From JAAYUJ01 sp963698165 (GTDB lineage Bacteria > Desulfobacterota > Syntrophobacteria > Syntrophobacterales > Syntrophobacteraceae), in assembly GCA_963698165.1 (NCBI GenBank), contig CAVOPT010000004.1, positions 1 through 64,000 of the forward strand: 64,000 nucleotides of DNA, given 5' to 3'. The notes under the pieces are model-generated. The model was given only the letters and a program-made list of their open reading frames with translations. It was not told where the DNA came from and ran no database searches. Shown piece by piece: positions 30,929 to 38,954 of this stretch; the stretch's first letter is position 1, and each line of letters starts with the position of its first letter. A program made the position numbers and the translations under genes.

Positions 30929-33457
30929 TCAGACCCTTGATGCCGTGGGAAGTTCCACGCAAAATGCAGTTCCCACCTCCGGTGTGCTCTCAAACGAGAT
31001 GGTCCCCCCCAGGCGGGTGACAATGCGCTGCGCAACTGCGAGACCCAGGCCGACCCCTGTGGCTTTGGTCGTGAAAAAGGGGTTGTAAATACTTCTTTGC
31101 TGTTCCAACGGTATCCCTCGGCCGCTGTCCCGGATTTTGATGATCACCGCCGAGCGTCTTTCATCAAATGAGAGGACTCCTCTCCTGGCGGTGATATCCA
31201 GGACGCCGCCCTTCCCCATGGCTTCAACGGCATTCTGAACCAGGTTGTTCAATACCTGCCGGACTTCAACAGGATCCCCCAGAACCTTTGAAAGATTCTC
31301 CTCAAGGGACACTGTCAGCTTTATTCCATCTTTCCTGATCCTCGAACGCCAGAGCTCCACCGCGTCCTCGATGAGTGAGCCGACTTCCAGAGTGTCCAGG
31401 GCGTTGACCGATTGTCTTGAGAAATCCAGCACTCTCTTGATGACGCCATCGATCTTGCTGGTGTTCTTCATGATCTCCCCTAAAATCCTCAACTCCTGGC
31501 TTGTGCGGTTGAACTTCTTCTCATCACTCAGGATGTGCACGAAGATGTTGATTCCCGAGAGAGGATTGCGGATTTGATGCGCGATGCCTCCTGAGAGCTG
31601 CCCCAGCGATGAGAGCCGGTCCTCACGCAATAAGTGCCTCTCAAGGTTTCTGCTTTCCGTAATGTCGTGGATACGGATGACTGCGCCGGAAAATCCATGT
31701 GCCGTCTCTTCGGCAGGGTACACCGTCACCAGTTCCGAACGCTCAGGGTCAAGGAGCCCTTTTCGCTCGAAGGTGACACTCCTTCCCTCCCCAATGGCCG
31801 ACCTGACGACACAGTTCTCGCACGGCGCACACCTGCCACCTGCCAGCTCGTAGCATGTTTTCCCGGTGAAATCCAAAGGGTTGGAAACTTGAAAGTAGTT
31901 GCACGCGGCTTCGTTGAGTATTTGGATTGAAAGGCTTTTGTCAAGCATCATCAGAGGTTCCGAAATGCCGTTGAAAACCGTTTGAAGCATTGTTTTAGTC
32001 TCGGATATCTTCTCTTCTGCCTGCCTGTGCTCTTCCATTTCCTTCTTCAGTTGCTCATTGGCCACGAACAGTTCGGCAGTGCGTTCCTGAACCCTGTGCT
32101 CAAGTTCATCGCGGGCTTCCTGCAAAGCCTCCTCGACCTGCTTCTGCTCGGTGATGTCAGTGACCGTCCCCACGTAACCGACTGGCTCCCCGGTCGGATT
32201 CAGCTCAGCAGAAGCCTGCCCCAGCACCGAGGTTGAGAGACCGTCAGGCCGTTGAAATCTGTACTCTGATCGGAAAGGGCGATTCTCTTGTGTGCTTCGG
32301 TACCATTCCTCAAAGACCCGTTGCCGATCCCCAGGATGAATTGCCTTCACCCAGCCCTCACCAAGTGCATCTTCCACCGTGAGGCCGGCGATCTCGCACC
32401 AGCGCTCATTGACATAGATGCAGTTTCCCTTCATGTCCGTTCGAAAGATTCCAACCGGTGACATGCGGGCAAGACTCTCAAACAATGCCTGGCTCTCCCT
32501 GAGCTCCTTCTCAGTCCGCTTTCTTTCGGTGATGTCTTCTCCGATACTCGCTGTGCCCACGGGACTTCCCTGGGGATCACGGAGGAAAATGTTGTTCCAG
32601 GAGATGATCCGGCGCTCTCCGCCCCGGGTCAGTATCTCGTTCTCGTAATGAGGCGGAAGATCCCCAGACCTGATTGCCCCGCAAAACACCTCTTTGGTTT
32701 GGTCGCGCACTTCGGGTGGTATGAAATCGGCGAACCAGTCCCGCCCCAGGACGTTTTTGCGCTCCCAGCCCGTCGCCTCAAGGAGGTGGTCATTGCAGAA
32801 GGTGACTTTGCCTTCCGTGTCCAAACCTAACGCAAAAAGGTCGACGTTTTCCAACATCTCCCGGAACCGCCTTTCAGATTCTCTCATTGCCTCTTCTGTC
32901 TGCAGTCGGTCGGAAATGTCGGTTACTGAAGTCCTGCATAAGAGATTGCCGTCTGAATCCTGAACCTGAATGCTCTGCAGCATTGCATGAATCATTTTGC
33001 CACCTGAAACCAGTAACCTGACTTCGCAGCTCTGAAGATCCTTGTCTTTAGAGACCCGGCGAAGGTGGTCATGCAAAACGTCCCTGTCCTCCGGAGCCAC
33101 ACAGAGAGGAAAGGGCCTGCCGATGAGGCGGGTTCTTTCCACATTCAGCTGCCTGCAGGCCGTGAGGTTTGCTTCCAGTATGAGTCCGGATTCATTGAGT
33201 GTGAGGTAGCCAACGGGGGCGAAGTCATAGAGGTCAACATACTTGCTGCGGGATTCTTCAAGCTCTTCTTGAGCCTTGCGCAGCTCTTCGTTCTGCATCT
33301 CCAGTTCCATTCGATGCACGTGCAGTTCGTGAAGCAGCGCCCGGACGTTTCCTTCTGCGGTGGTGTGATCATCGAGGGACTTCTTCTTAACCTTCTCTTC
33401 TGCAGCACGGCGGCGCAGATTGGCCCCCTGGTCAGGCGTTGTCTTATCTTTTTTCAT
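30929..33457 (-). CDS. Soluble multi-PAS histidine kinase
   Basis: 842 aa without membrane segments. An N-terminal coiled coil (about 40-70, ELHVHRMELEMQNEELRKAQ) is followed by four PAS domains (about 70-190, 195-315, 320-445, 490-605), then HisKA (GGIAHQIRNPLSGINIF) and an HATPase domain (DSGRGIP, GVGLGLAVAQ). The fourth PAS has a cysteine cluster, CYELAGGRCAPCENCVV, seen in PAS domains of anaerobes that may hold a metal or respond to redox. It lies directly upstream of the membrane kinase, so two kinases and one sigma-54 regulator form one signalling cluster. Confidence 0.92.
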   Translation of the reverse strand: MKKDKTTPDQGANLRRRAAEEKVKKKSLDDHTTAEGNVRALLHELHVHRMELEMQNEELRKAQEELEESRSKYVDLYDFAPVGYLTLNESGLILEANLTACRQLNVERTRLIGRPFPLCVAPEDRDVLHDHLRRVSKDKDLQSCEVRLLVSGGKMIHAMLQSIQVQDSDGNLLCRTSVTDISDRLQTEEAMRESERRFREMLENVDLFALGLDTEGKVTFCNDHLLEATGWERKNVLGRDWFADFIPPEVRDQTKEVFCGAIRSGDLPPHYENEILTRGGERRIISWNNIFLRDPQGSPVGTASIGEDITERKRTEKELRESQALFESLARMSPVGIFRTDMKGNCIYVNERWCEIAGLTVEDALGEGWVKAIHPGDRQRVFEEWYRSTQENRPFRSEYRFQRPDGLSTSVLGQASAELNPTGEPVGYVGTVTDITEQKQVEEALQEARDELEHRVQERTAELFVANEQLKKEMEEHRQAEEKISETKTMLQTVFNGISEPLMMLDKSLSIQILNEAACNYFQVSNPLDFTGKTCYELAGGRCAPCENCVVRSAIGEGRSVTFERKGLLDPERSELVTVYPAEETAHGFSGAVIRIHDITESRNLERHLLREDRLSSLGQLSGGIAHQIRNPLSGINIFVHILSDEKKFNRTSQELRILGEIMKNTSKIDGVIKRVLDFSRQSVNALDTLEVGSLIEDAVELWRSRIRKDGIKLTVSLEENLSKVLGDPVEVRQVLNNLVQNAVEAMGKGGVLDITARRGVLSFDERRSAVIIKIRDSGRGIPLEQQRSIYNPFFTTKATGVGLGLAVAQRIVTRLGGTISFESTPEVGTAFCVELPTASRV

Positions 33458-34039
33458 GGCCGCACACTCTCACCCCTATTTTTTTCTTTGACGGCATTCT
33501 GCTTCGGGGAACTCGTGGCATTTAACAGACAAAAAGGCAGTTCGGGTCGTGGGATTCCGAATTGGTAACGTGGACTGTTGGGCTGCCACGGGTCGCCATA
33601 TTCCCTCGGCTGAACAGATTGCCTCGATTCATATGCCTCGCCTGGTGGAACCAATATCTCAAGGCCCATCATCTCATCGCAGGAAGGGAACCTCATCAAC
33701 AAAGGCTTTTGAGGAGAAGAACAGATACGCTTTCAACGTAAGATCTTAGACCATCACGGGGGATATGGAAATTAGCCGTGCTGCATTTTTCTTATGGCAC
33801 GGTGCAAAGGTGGACACCGGTTACAGAATGTCATCCGGTAACACTCAAAGCTCCAAAGCCCGAGCTTGGGTCCCGTCTGCAAGGCCCGAGACAATGAAAC
33901 ATGAAATCCATTCAGCCAGGAATCAAGAAGGTTGAAAATGAAGTGAACTTGGCAGGCTTCTCTGGGCCTGGCATTCATGCCAAAAATCCGTATTTTTCAA
34001 AGCCCACTTGGTCCGAGTCAAACAACGCCCGGTGTGCGT
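33458..34039. other. Intergenic stretch, no recognised gene
   Basis: Short frames on both strands have no family resemblance or ribosome sites. It is the left part of a 1.7-kb gene-free region. Confidence 0.45.
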
Positions 34040-34202
34040 AAAAAAGAAAAGCCTGGTCTTGGGGGAACCAGGCTTTCCGTGCATTCCAACAAGGGCCGAT
34101 GATGGGGGTCACGACCCTGATTGGTAAGCGAACTACCCGCCTTAAAACTCATGGGATTATGGGCACCTGCTCAAACCTTGACTCGCCGCAACCGTGCCCG
34201 CT
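34040..34202 (-). ncRNA. Candidate small RNA with terminator
   Basis: On the minus strand a likely rho-independent terminator (AAGCCTGGT / ACCAGGCTT stem, 34049-34075, then TTTTCTTTTTT) has no protein gene before it. About 160 bases upstream lies a possible sigma-54 promoter. The interval can form a stem GGGCAC / GTGCCC (34156-34200) and smaller hairpins (GGGTCGTGACCC). No known RNA family was recognised. It could be a regulatory RNA of about 160 nt; without conservation data this is tentative. Confidence 0.35.
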
Positions 34203-34213
34203 TGTTTTCAGTT

Positions 34214-34229
34214 AACAACAAATGTGCCA
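34214..34229 (-). promoter_or_regulatory. Possible sigma-54 promoter
   Basis: The minus strand reads TGGCACATTTGTTGTT: a perfect -24 (TGGCAC) and TTG at -12, but GT instead of GC after N10. It would drive the candidate small RNA. Confidence 0.35.
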
Positions 34230-34825
34230 CTTTGAGAGGAGCCTTGGAAAATTGTGCAACCCATGGATATTTAATTAAAAAATATGAGATACTTTTAGCC
34301 GCGGTCCCGGAATCCGCGATGTGAATCCGAAAATTGTAAAATACACCGACATGGACTCAAGAGGGAATAAACGGAGGATCTCTCGATGGCCGAAGTATTC
34401 CAATGATAGGGATAAATAAGAATTGCAGTAACTTGGAAATGTCGAGGTGGGAGCCGGCAGTCTTTCCAGGGCCTCTGCTGGTCAAATTTCTTGGGAGGAG
34501 CTCATCCATAGACTGTAAAATCTGTCGACATGTTTTTTTCGGCTGACGCGCGGATCCTCAAGTGAACGGATGGGGAATCGACAGGAGATGCCGGATCAAG
34601 GGCTCCCGGAAAGAGCGAAGTGCGGCCACCCAATCCTTGCTGGTCCTGTGTTCAGCAAGAATACTCTCGAGGCTTTCTGGCTGCTTGGAGAAAGACGCTC
34701 CCATCGAAGGTGGGAAAAGGAGGCACTGTGAGGCGATCGCCTGGGAATTTCCCTGTGAAAAATTCCGACACTGCCCGGCGTGGTCTGGAGAGACCAGTGC
34801 AGGTCGGCGTAAGTCTTTACCCGGT
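34230..34825. other. Intergenic stretch with a possible gene remnant
   Basis: A minus frame (34558-34700) encodes a hydrophilic tail ESLESILAEHRTSKDWVAAL that looks protein-like, but it has no start and its upstream part runs into a repeat. I could not assign it. The rest shows no gene. Confidence 0.35.
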
Positions 34826-34900
34826 TCCTCCCCCTCGATGGGGGAGGCCAATACTGTTGACTTAAGGACATCCGAGCTCCCCTCCCTCGATGGGAGGGGA
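34826..34900. repeat. CCTCCC-type double hairpin repeat, copy 7
   Basis: Two CCTCCC hairpins are joined by a spacer with AATACTGTTGACTTAAGG, the same composite as at 15207-15293. Confidence 0.75.
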
Positions 34901-35149
34901 ACTCGGAACTGGCTACCAGCTTTCGCCCGGCAGTACTAGCACAAAATCGACCCGGGTTGGTCCCGAGGAGTCGAATCATGTCCTGAGTGCGGCTCCACAG
35001 AAAAAGGTCTCCATGTTCCAATCCGTCATGCCGGCGAAAGCCGGGGTCCAGAGACTTCTCCTGGATTCCGGGTCAGGCCCGAAATGACGACCGCCCTATC
35101 GGCCGCTTTATTGCGTTGAGCTGTACCAGGCTTTTCGAAAGGGGCGAGC

Positions 35150-35575
35150 CTATCCCACGGTGAGGAGGATGATGCCAGCCACGGTGAGGATCATGCCCGC
35201 AACGGCTTTCAGCGTTAGAGTCTCATGGCCGAAGCACAAGCCCATGATGGCGCCGAAGAGGGGAGACGTGAAGGCGATGGGCATGACTTTCCCCAGGGGA
35301 GCCCCCTTGATGGCCGCGTAAAAGCACAGCATGCCCACGGACCCTGCCACGACGCCGCCGCCGAGCACCATGTGCCAGAGGGCTTTTCCTCCCGCCTGGG
35401 ACAGGGATTTCCATTCGGGAAAGCTCACCGCGGCGAGAATGGCCAGTGCCACGGCAGTGCGAATCGTGATGCCCATTTGGGGAGAGAGGTTGCCCATGTG
35501 GAGCCCCTTTTTCTCGAAGTATCCTCCGACACCCCAGGCGATGGCGGTCAACAGGGCGAGCAGTTGCGGTTTCAT
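35150..35575 (-). CDS. EamA-type single-domain membrane transporter
   Basis: 141 aa with four to five hydrophobic helices and the EamA/DMT pattern (LLALLTAIAWGVGGYFEKKG at the start, PIAFTSPLFGAIMG and GMILTVAGIILL at the end). It has one EamA unit, half the usual 10-TM transporter, so it should act as a dimer like small multidrug-type members. Substrate unknown. It stands alone between repeat-rich gaps. Confidence 0.82.
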   Translation of the reverse strand: MKPQLLALLTAIAWGVGGYFEKKGLHMGNLSPQMGITIRTAVALAILAAVSFPEWKSLSQAGGKALWHMVLGGGVVAGSVGMLCFYAAIKGAPLGKVMPIAFTSPLFGAIMGLCFGHETLTLKAVAGMILTVAGIILLTVG

Positions 35576-35782
35576 CGGTTCCTCTCCTCATGGGGCGACA
35601 GGTGGTGATGCCGTACATAAGAAGGAAGGTTCTTCCATTTACTACGAACCCGCCGCCCCGGGCAAGCCCATGTGTGCCTTCGGGTGCGATTCAAACCGGT
35701 AGGAACGGTTTGTTTAAATAACCTCTCTTCGTCATTCCCGCGAAGGTGGAATTCCAGTTCGGGATTTGTACTCATTAAGGCT

Positions 35783-36004
35783 CAATCTCAGCGATTTCCG
35801 AACACGCAGGCCTCGAAGGGCGGGCGTAAAGCCCGCCCCTACGGATTGGCGGCTCACCCGCCTGGTAGGGGCGGGGTGAGGCCAAGGGAATGAAGGCAGT
35901 TTATGGTCGGGGCTCACCCGCCTGGTAGGGGCGGGGTTTAGCCCCGCCCGCACAGCAAGCCATTTAGCAAGAGCCCCTCGGAGACAGAATCGCTCAATTC
36001 AGGT
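35783..36004. repeat. GC-rich palindromic repeat, copy 3 with a second half unit
   Basis: A full unit (35783-35880: GCGATTTCCGAACACGCAGG ... GGTAGGGGCGGGG) is followed by a second half unit (35904-35955) and the tail GCAAGCCATTTAGCAAGAGC shared with the copy at 28600. The remaining gap to 36179 contains another CATTCCTGCGAAAGCAGG-type hairpin and no gene. Confidence 0.75.
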
Positions 36005-36179
36005 AAGAAAAAGATCTTGCACTCCTTGCTCTGTACTCGCGCATTGCATTGATCTCTCTGGATTCCTGCTTTCGCAGGAATGACGAGTTGAGTTCGGAGG
36101 CTGCAAACAGTTCTAATCGCACCCTGTGCCTTCCCGGCCGCAGCAGGAGCTCTGGTGACGGGGAGCCCCCCGGAGTCCC

Positions 36180-37481
36180 CTACAGCAGTCGTGCCCCAAG
36201 TTCCGCCACCCTGGAGCGCTCGCCCTTTCGCAACGTGATGTGGCCGGCCAGTTCTTCGCCCTTCAGCCTCTCCACGAGATACGACAGGCCATTGCTGCTC
36301 GCGTCCAGATAGGGATGGTCGATCTGCTCGGGGTCCCCCGTGAAAACGATCTTGGAGCCTTCCCCTACGCGGGTGATGAGCGTCTTGATCATGTGGGGCG
36401 ACAGGTTCTGGGCTTCATCGCAGATGATGAACTGTCTCGGGATGCTTCGGCCGCGAATGTAGGTGAGGGCCTCCATCTCGAGGATGCCCCGCTTTCGGAG
36501 ATCCTCCATGATATCAGACGGGTCCTGACAGTCCCGAAGCAGGAACTCCAGGTTGTCCACGATGGGCTGCATCCAGGGTCGGAGCTTGTCCTCCTTTGAC
36601 CCGGGAAGATAACCCAGATCATCCCCCATGGGGACCACCGGGCGGGTCACAAGGAGCCTGCTGTAGGTGTTCTGTTCCAGCACCTTTTCAAGGCCGACCG
36701 CCAGTGCGAGGAGGGTCTTTCCGGTGCCGGCCCGTCCCACGAGAGTGACGATCTTGATGCCGTCGTTCAGAAGGAGCTCAAAGGCAAAGCGCTGCTCCTT
36801 GTTCAAGGCGCGGATGCCCCAGTTGACGGAGTCCCCGTGGCTGAGGGGCCACAGAGCATCCTGGTAATATCGGCAAAGGGCCGATTGAGACGGGGAATCA
36901 TGGCTCTTGAGCACAAAGAACTGATGGGGAAGTGCCGGACAGGAGCCGTTGGCGGAGAGGCTGCCCTCGTGGAAGAAGGCCTCGATCTCGGATGCGGAGA
37001 CGAAGAAAACGCCGCTTCCCGTGTACAACTGGTCGTAATCCACCTTGTCGTTAATGAGGTCTTCGGCGGAAATTCCGAGTACATCCGCCTTCAAACGGAG
37101 ATTCAAGTCCTTGGTAACAAGGATCACCGGCGTGTCGCCCTGCTCCTTGAGATGGTAGGCAACGGTGAGAATGCGGTTGTCGTGCTTCACTGGGTCCAGT
37201 CCCAGGGAGAACTCGGCGGGATCGCAGTGGTTCAGTTCAATCCAGAGGCGTCCCCCACCGGGCAGTTGAACCCCCTCCGAAAGTCGCCCCGAAACCCGCA
37301 GGGCGTCGAGCTTCTGAGAAACCACACGGGCATTGCGGCCGATTTCGTCCTGGCGTTTCTTCTGGTTGTCAATTTCTTCAATGACCGCAAAAGGGAGCAC
37401 CACGTTGTTGTCCTGGAATGCGAACAACGCCTCGGGGTTGTGCAACAGCACGTTGGTATCCAGGACGTAGGTTTTGACCAT
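36180..37481 (-). CDS. PIN-PhoH ATPase (PhoH2/YlaK-like)
   Basis: 433 aa from ATG 37481 (AGGAG upstream); the longer frame to 37685 lacks a ribosome site. An N-terminal PIN domain (TYVLDTNVLLHNPEALF, then about 130 residues) is joined to a PhoH-type P-loop ATPase with VGRAGTGKTLLAL (Walker A), FIICDEAQNL (Walker B) and KIVFTGDPEQID. The family combines RNase and ATP-dependent RNA helicase activities and is linked to RNA turnover; in some bacteria it forms part of a toxin-antitoxin pair, but no antitoxin gene is beside it here. Confidence 0.9.
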   Translation of the reverse strand: MVKTYVLDTNVLLHNPEALFAFQDNNVVLPFAVIEEIDNQKKRQDEIGRNARVVSQKLDALRVSGRLSEGVQLPGGGRLWIELNHCDPAEFSLGLDPVKHDNRILTVAYHLKEQGDTPVILVTKDLNLRLKADVLGISAEDLINDKVDYDQLYTGSGVFFVSASEIEAFFHEGSLSANGSCPALPHQFFVLKSHDSPSQSALCRYYQDALWPLSHGDSVNWGIRALNKEQRFAFELLLNDGIKIVTLVGRAGTGKTLLALAVGLEKVLEQNTYSRLLVTRPVVPMGDDLGYLPGSKEDKLRPWMQPIVDNLEFLLRDCQDPSDIMEDLRKRGILEMEALTYIRGRSIPRQFIICDEAQNLSPHMIKTLITRVGEGSKIVFTGDPEQIDHPYLDASSNGLSYLVERLKGEELAGHITLRKGERSRVAELGARLL

Positions 37482-37697
37482 GGGAGATCTCCTCAAGGTG
37501 GGTGTTGAAAAGCGGCGGCGCGGAAGGTCTCGCCTGAGCAGGGCATGACCGCGGCGAGAGACCCAGTGGGGAAAAGCGAGCCCCCGTGACATTCCGTTCG
37601 AGCCGAATCGATTGTAACCGGGAAGGGGGGGCAGTGCAAGTGAGGCCTGCTCGCACCCGGGCCTGCAACGCCTTGCCCGTTTCACCGGGAGGGAGTC

Positions 37698-38936
37698 TCA
37701 ATGGAGGGCTTCCAGGGGATGGGCGTAACCGGTCAGCTCCACGTAACCCACCGCCTGGACCGGCTGGCGGCCCAAAGTCCCTTCCCCGGAGACGCTTCCC
37801 TCCCAGTAAGTGATCCGCGTGGACCCCTCCGTTTGCAGTTCCTGGTCCGGGAGGTTCGGGCGGATGGTCAAATCCATTTGGAGAGGGCGGACACGGAGTC
37901 TCCAGCCTGCGGGGTATGTGGCCCCCGAGCGTGGGCTCTTCCAGGAGTCGAGAATCTCCATGGTGAAATCATCCTGCCCGAGGTGCCTGGCCGCTCCCGA
38001 TGGATCCACGTGGGTCCCGCTGGACGCGGGGCCGAACGAGCCGTCCTTTCTCCGGAGCAGGTAGACCATGAGCTCGGTTTTGTCCGAGAGTTGCAGGCTG
38101 AACCAGTCCCAGCCGACGTAAACCGGTTCCAGGGGAGCCGAGCTGAACTCGTGATCCATCCAGGCGGTCCCTGAGACGGGACTCTTTCTTCCTCCGATGA
38201 CCAGGGACCCCGATGCCTCCATCCGTGTGAGGGAGTAATAGCAGCTCGCCTTGTCGGGGATGCTGCCCTTGAGACTGTATCCGTCGGTGCCGTGGAGTAC
38301 CGGGCCCTTGACGGGTTTGAGGGTGAGCTGGATGTCGAAGTCGTCCGAGTTGGCGCTCAAAAGGTGGAATGCGGTGCCGATGCGGACGGACCACTCCTCG
38401 AGGAAGATCTCCGTCGTCTCCGGCGAATCCTGTCGCACCCCGGCCAGATTCAACGCTCCCCTCGACATTTTCTCCCGGTGCGTGAAGCGTTCGCCCGAGA
38501 GGTCGGAAACGGCGGCGTGAGCGAAGTAGAGCTGGAGAGTGCGCCACGGGGAAGCCGGTTTCGGCCAGTGATCCTTGTCCTCAAGGGGAGCGGTCTGGCG
38601 GCGAAAGAAGGTGAGCTGAAAACCATGGCGGCTTCCCGTATCCGACTCCAGGTTGCCCGTGTAGTACCACCATTCGGTCTGGTATCCCGGATGGGCCCCG
38701 TGGTCCCGCGGGAATTGGAGGTCGCAGTCCCCCGAAACCGACTTGAAGCCGGTCTCTCCGGACGTCGACGAAGGGGGAGGGGACGCCGATGAGGCCACGG
38801 TCATCATGAGAAGCCCCCAAAGGGCCAACCACGGGATCATGAACACAAGTCCGGTTCTATTCCGGCACTTGTGGATCCGCCGTCGGCGGAACCAATCCAG
38901 GTGAATCTTCACATCGTTTTGCCCGTTGCATTCCAC
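37698..38936 (-). CDS. Exported AttH/CrtC-like lipocalin-fold protein
   Basis: 412 aa with a hydrophobic N-terminal segment (about 30-50, FMIPWLALWGLLMMTV) followed by the AttH/CrtC-like pattern: FPRDHGAHPGYQTEWWYYTG, GFQLTFFRR, LYFAHAAVSDL, GTAWMDHEFSS and GWDWFSLQL. Such proteins (COG5621, called predicted hydrolases or carotenoid-hydratase-like) typically lie with an FtsX-type permease and LolD-type ATPase, as here. The ATG at 38936 has AGGAGG upstream, 18 bp after the permease stop. The reaction is unknown; a role with lipids or lipoproteins at the outer membrane is inferred. Confidence 0.82.
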   Translation of the reverse strand: MECNGQNDVKIHLDWFRRRRIHKCRNRTGLVFMIPWLALWGLLMMTVASSASPPPSSTSGETGFKSVSGDCDLQFPRDHGAHPGYQTEWWYYTGNLESDTGSRHGFQLTFFRRQTAPLEDKDHWPKPASPWRTLQLYFAHAAVSDLSGERFTHREKMSRGALNLAGVRQDSPETTEIFLEEWSVRIGTAFHLLSANSDDFDIQLTLKPVKGPVLHGTDGYSLKGSIPDKASCYYSLTRMEASGSLVIGGRKSPVSGTAWMDHEFSSAPLEPVYVGWDWFSLQLSDKTELMVYLLRRKDGSFGPASSGTHVDPSGAARHLGQDDFTMEILDSWKSPRSGATYPAGWRLRVRPLQMDLTIRPNLPDQELQTEGSTRITYWEGSVSGEGTLGRQPVQAVGYVELTGYAHPLEALH

Positions 38937-38954
38937 GGGAATTCCTCCTGTCTT

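Noticed and set aside
34081..34203. 6S RNA on the plus strand of the candidate small-RNA region
   Set aside because: A GCCTTAAAACT word recalls 6S RNA, but the closing stem does not pair beyond five bases.
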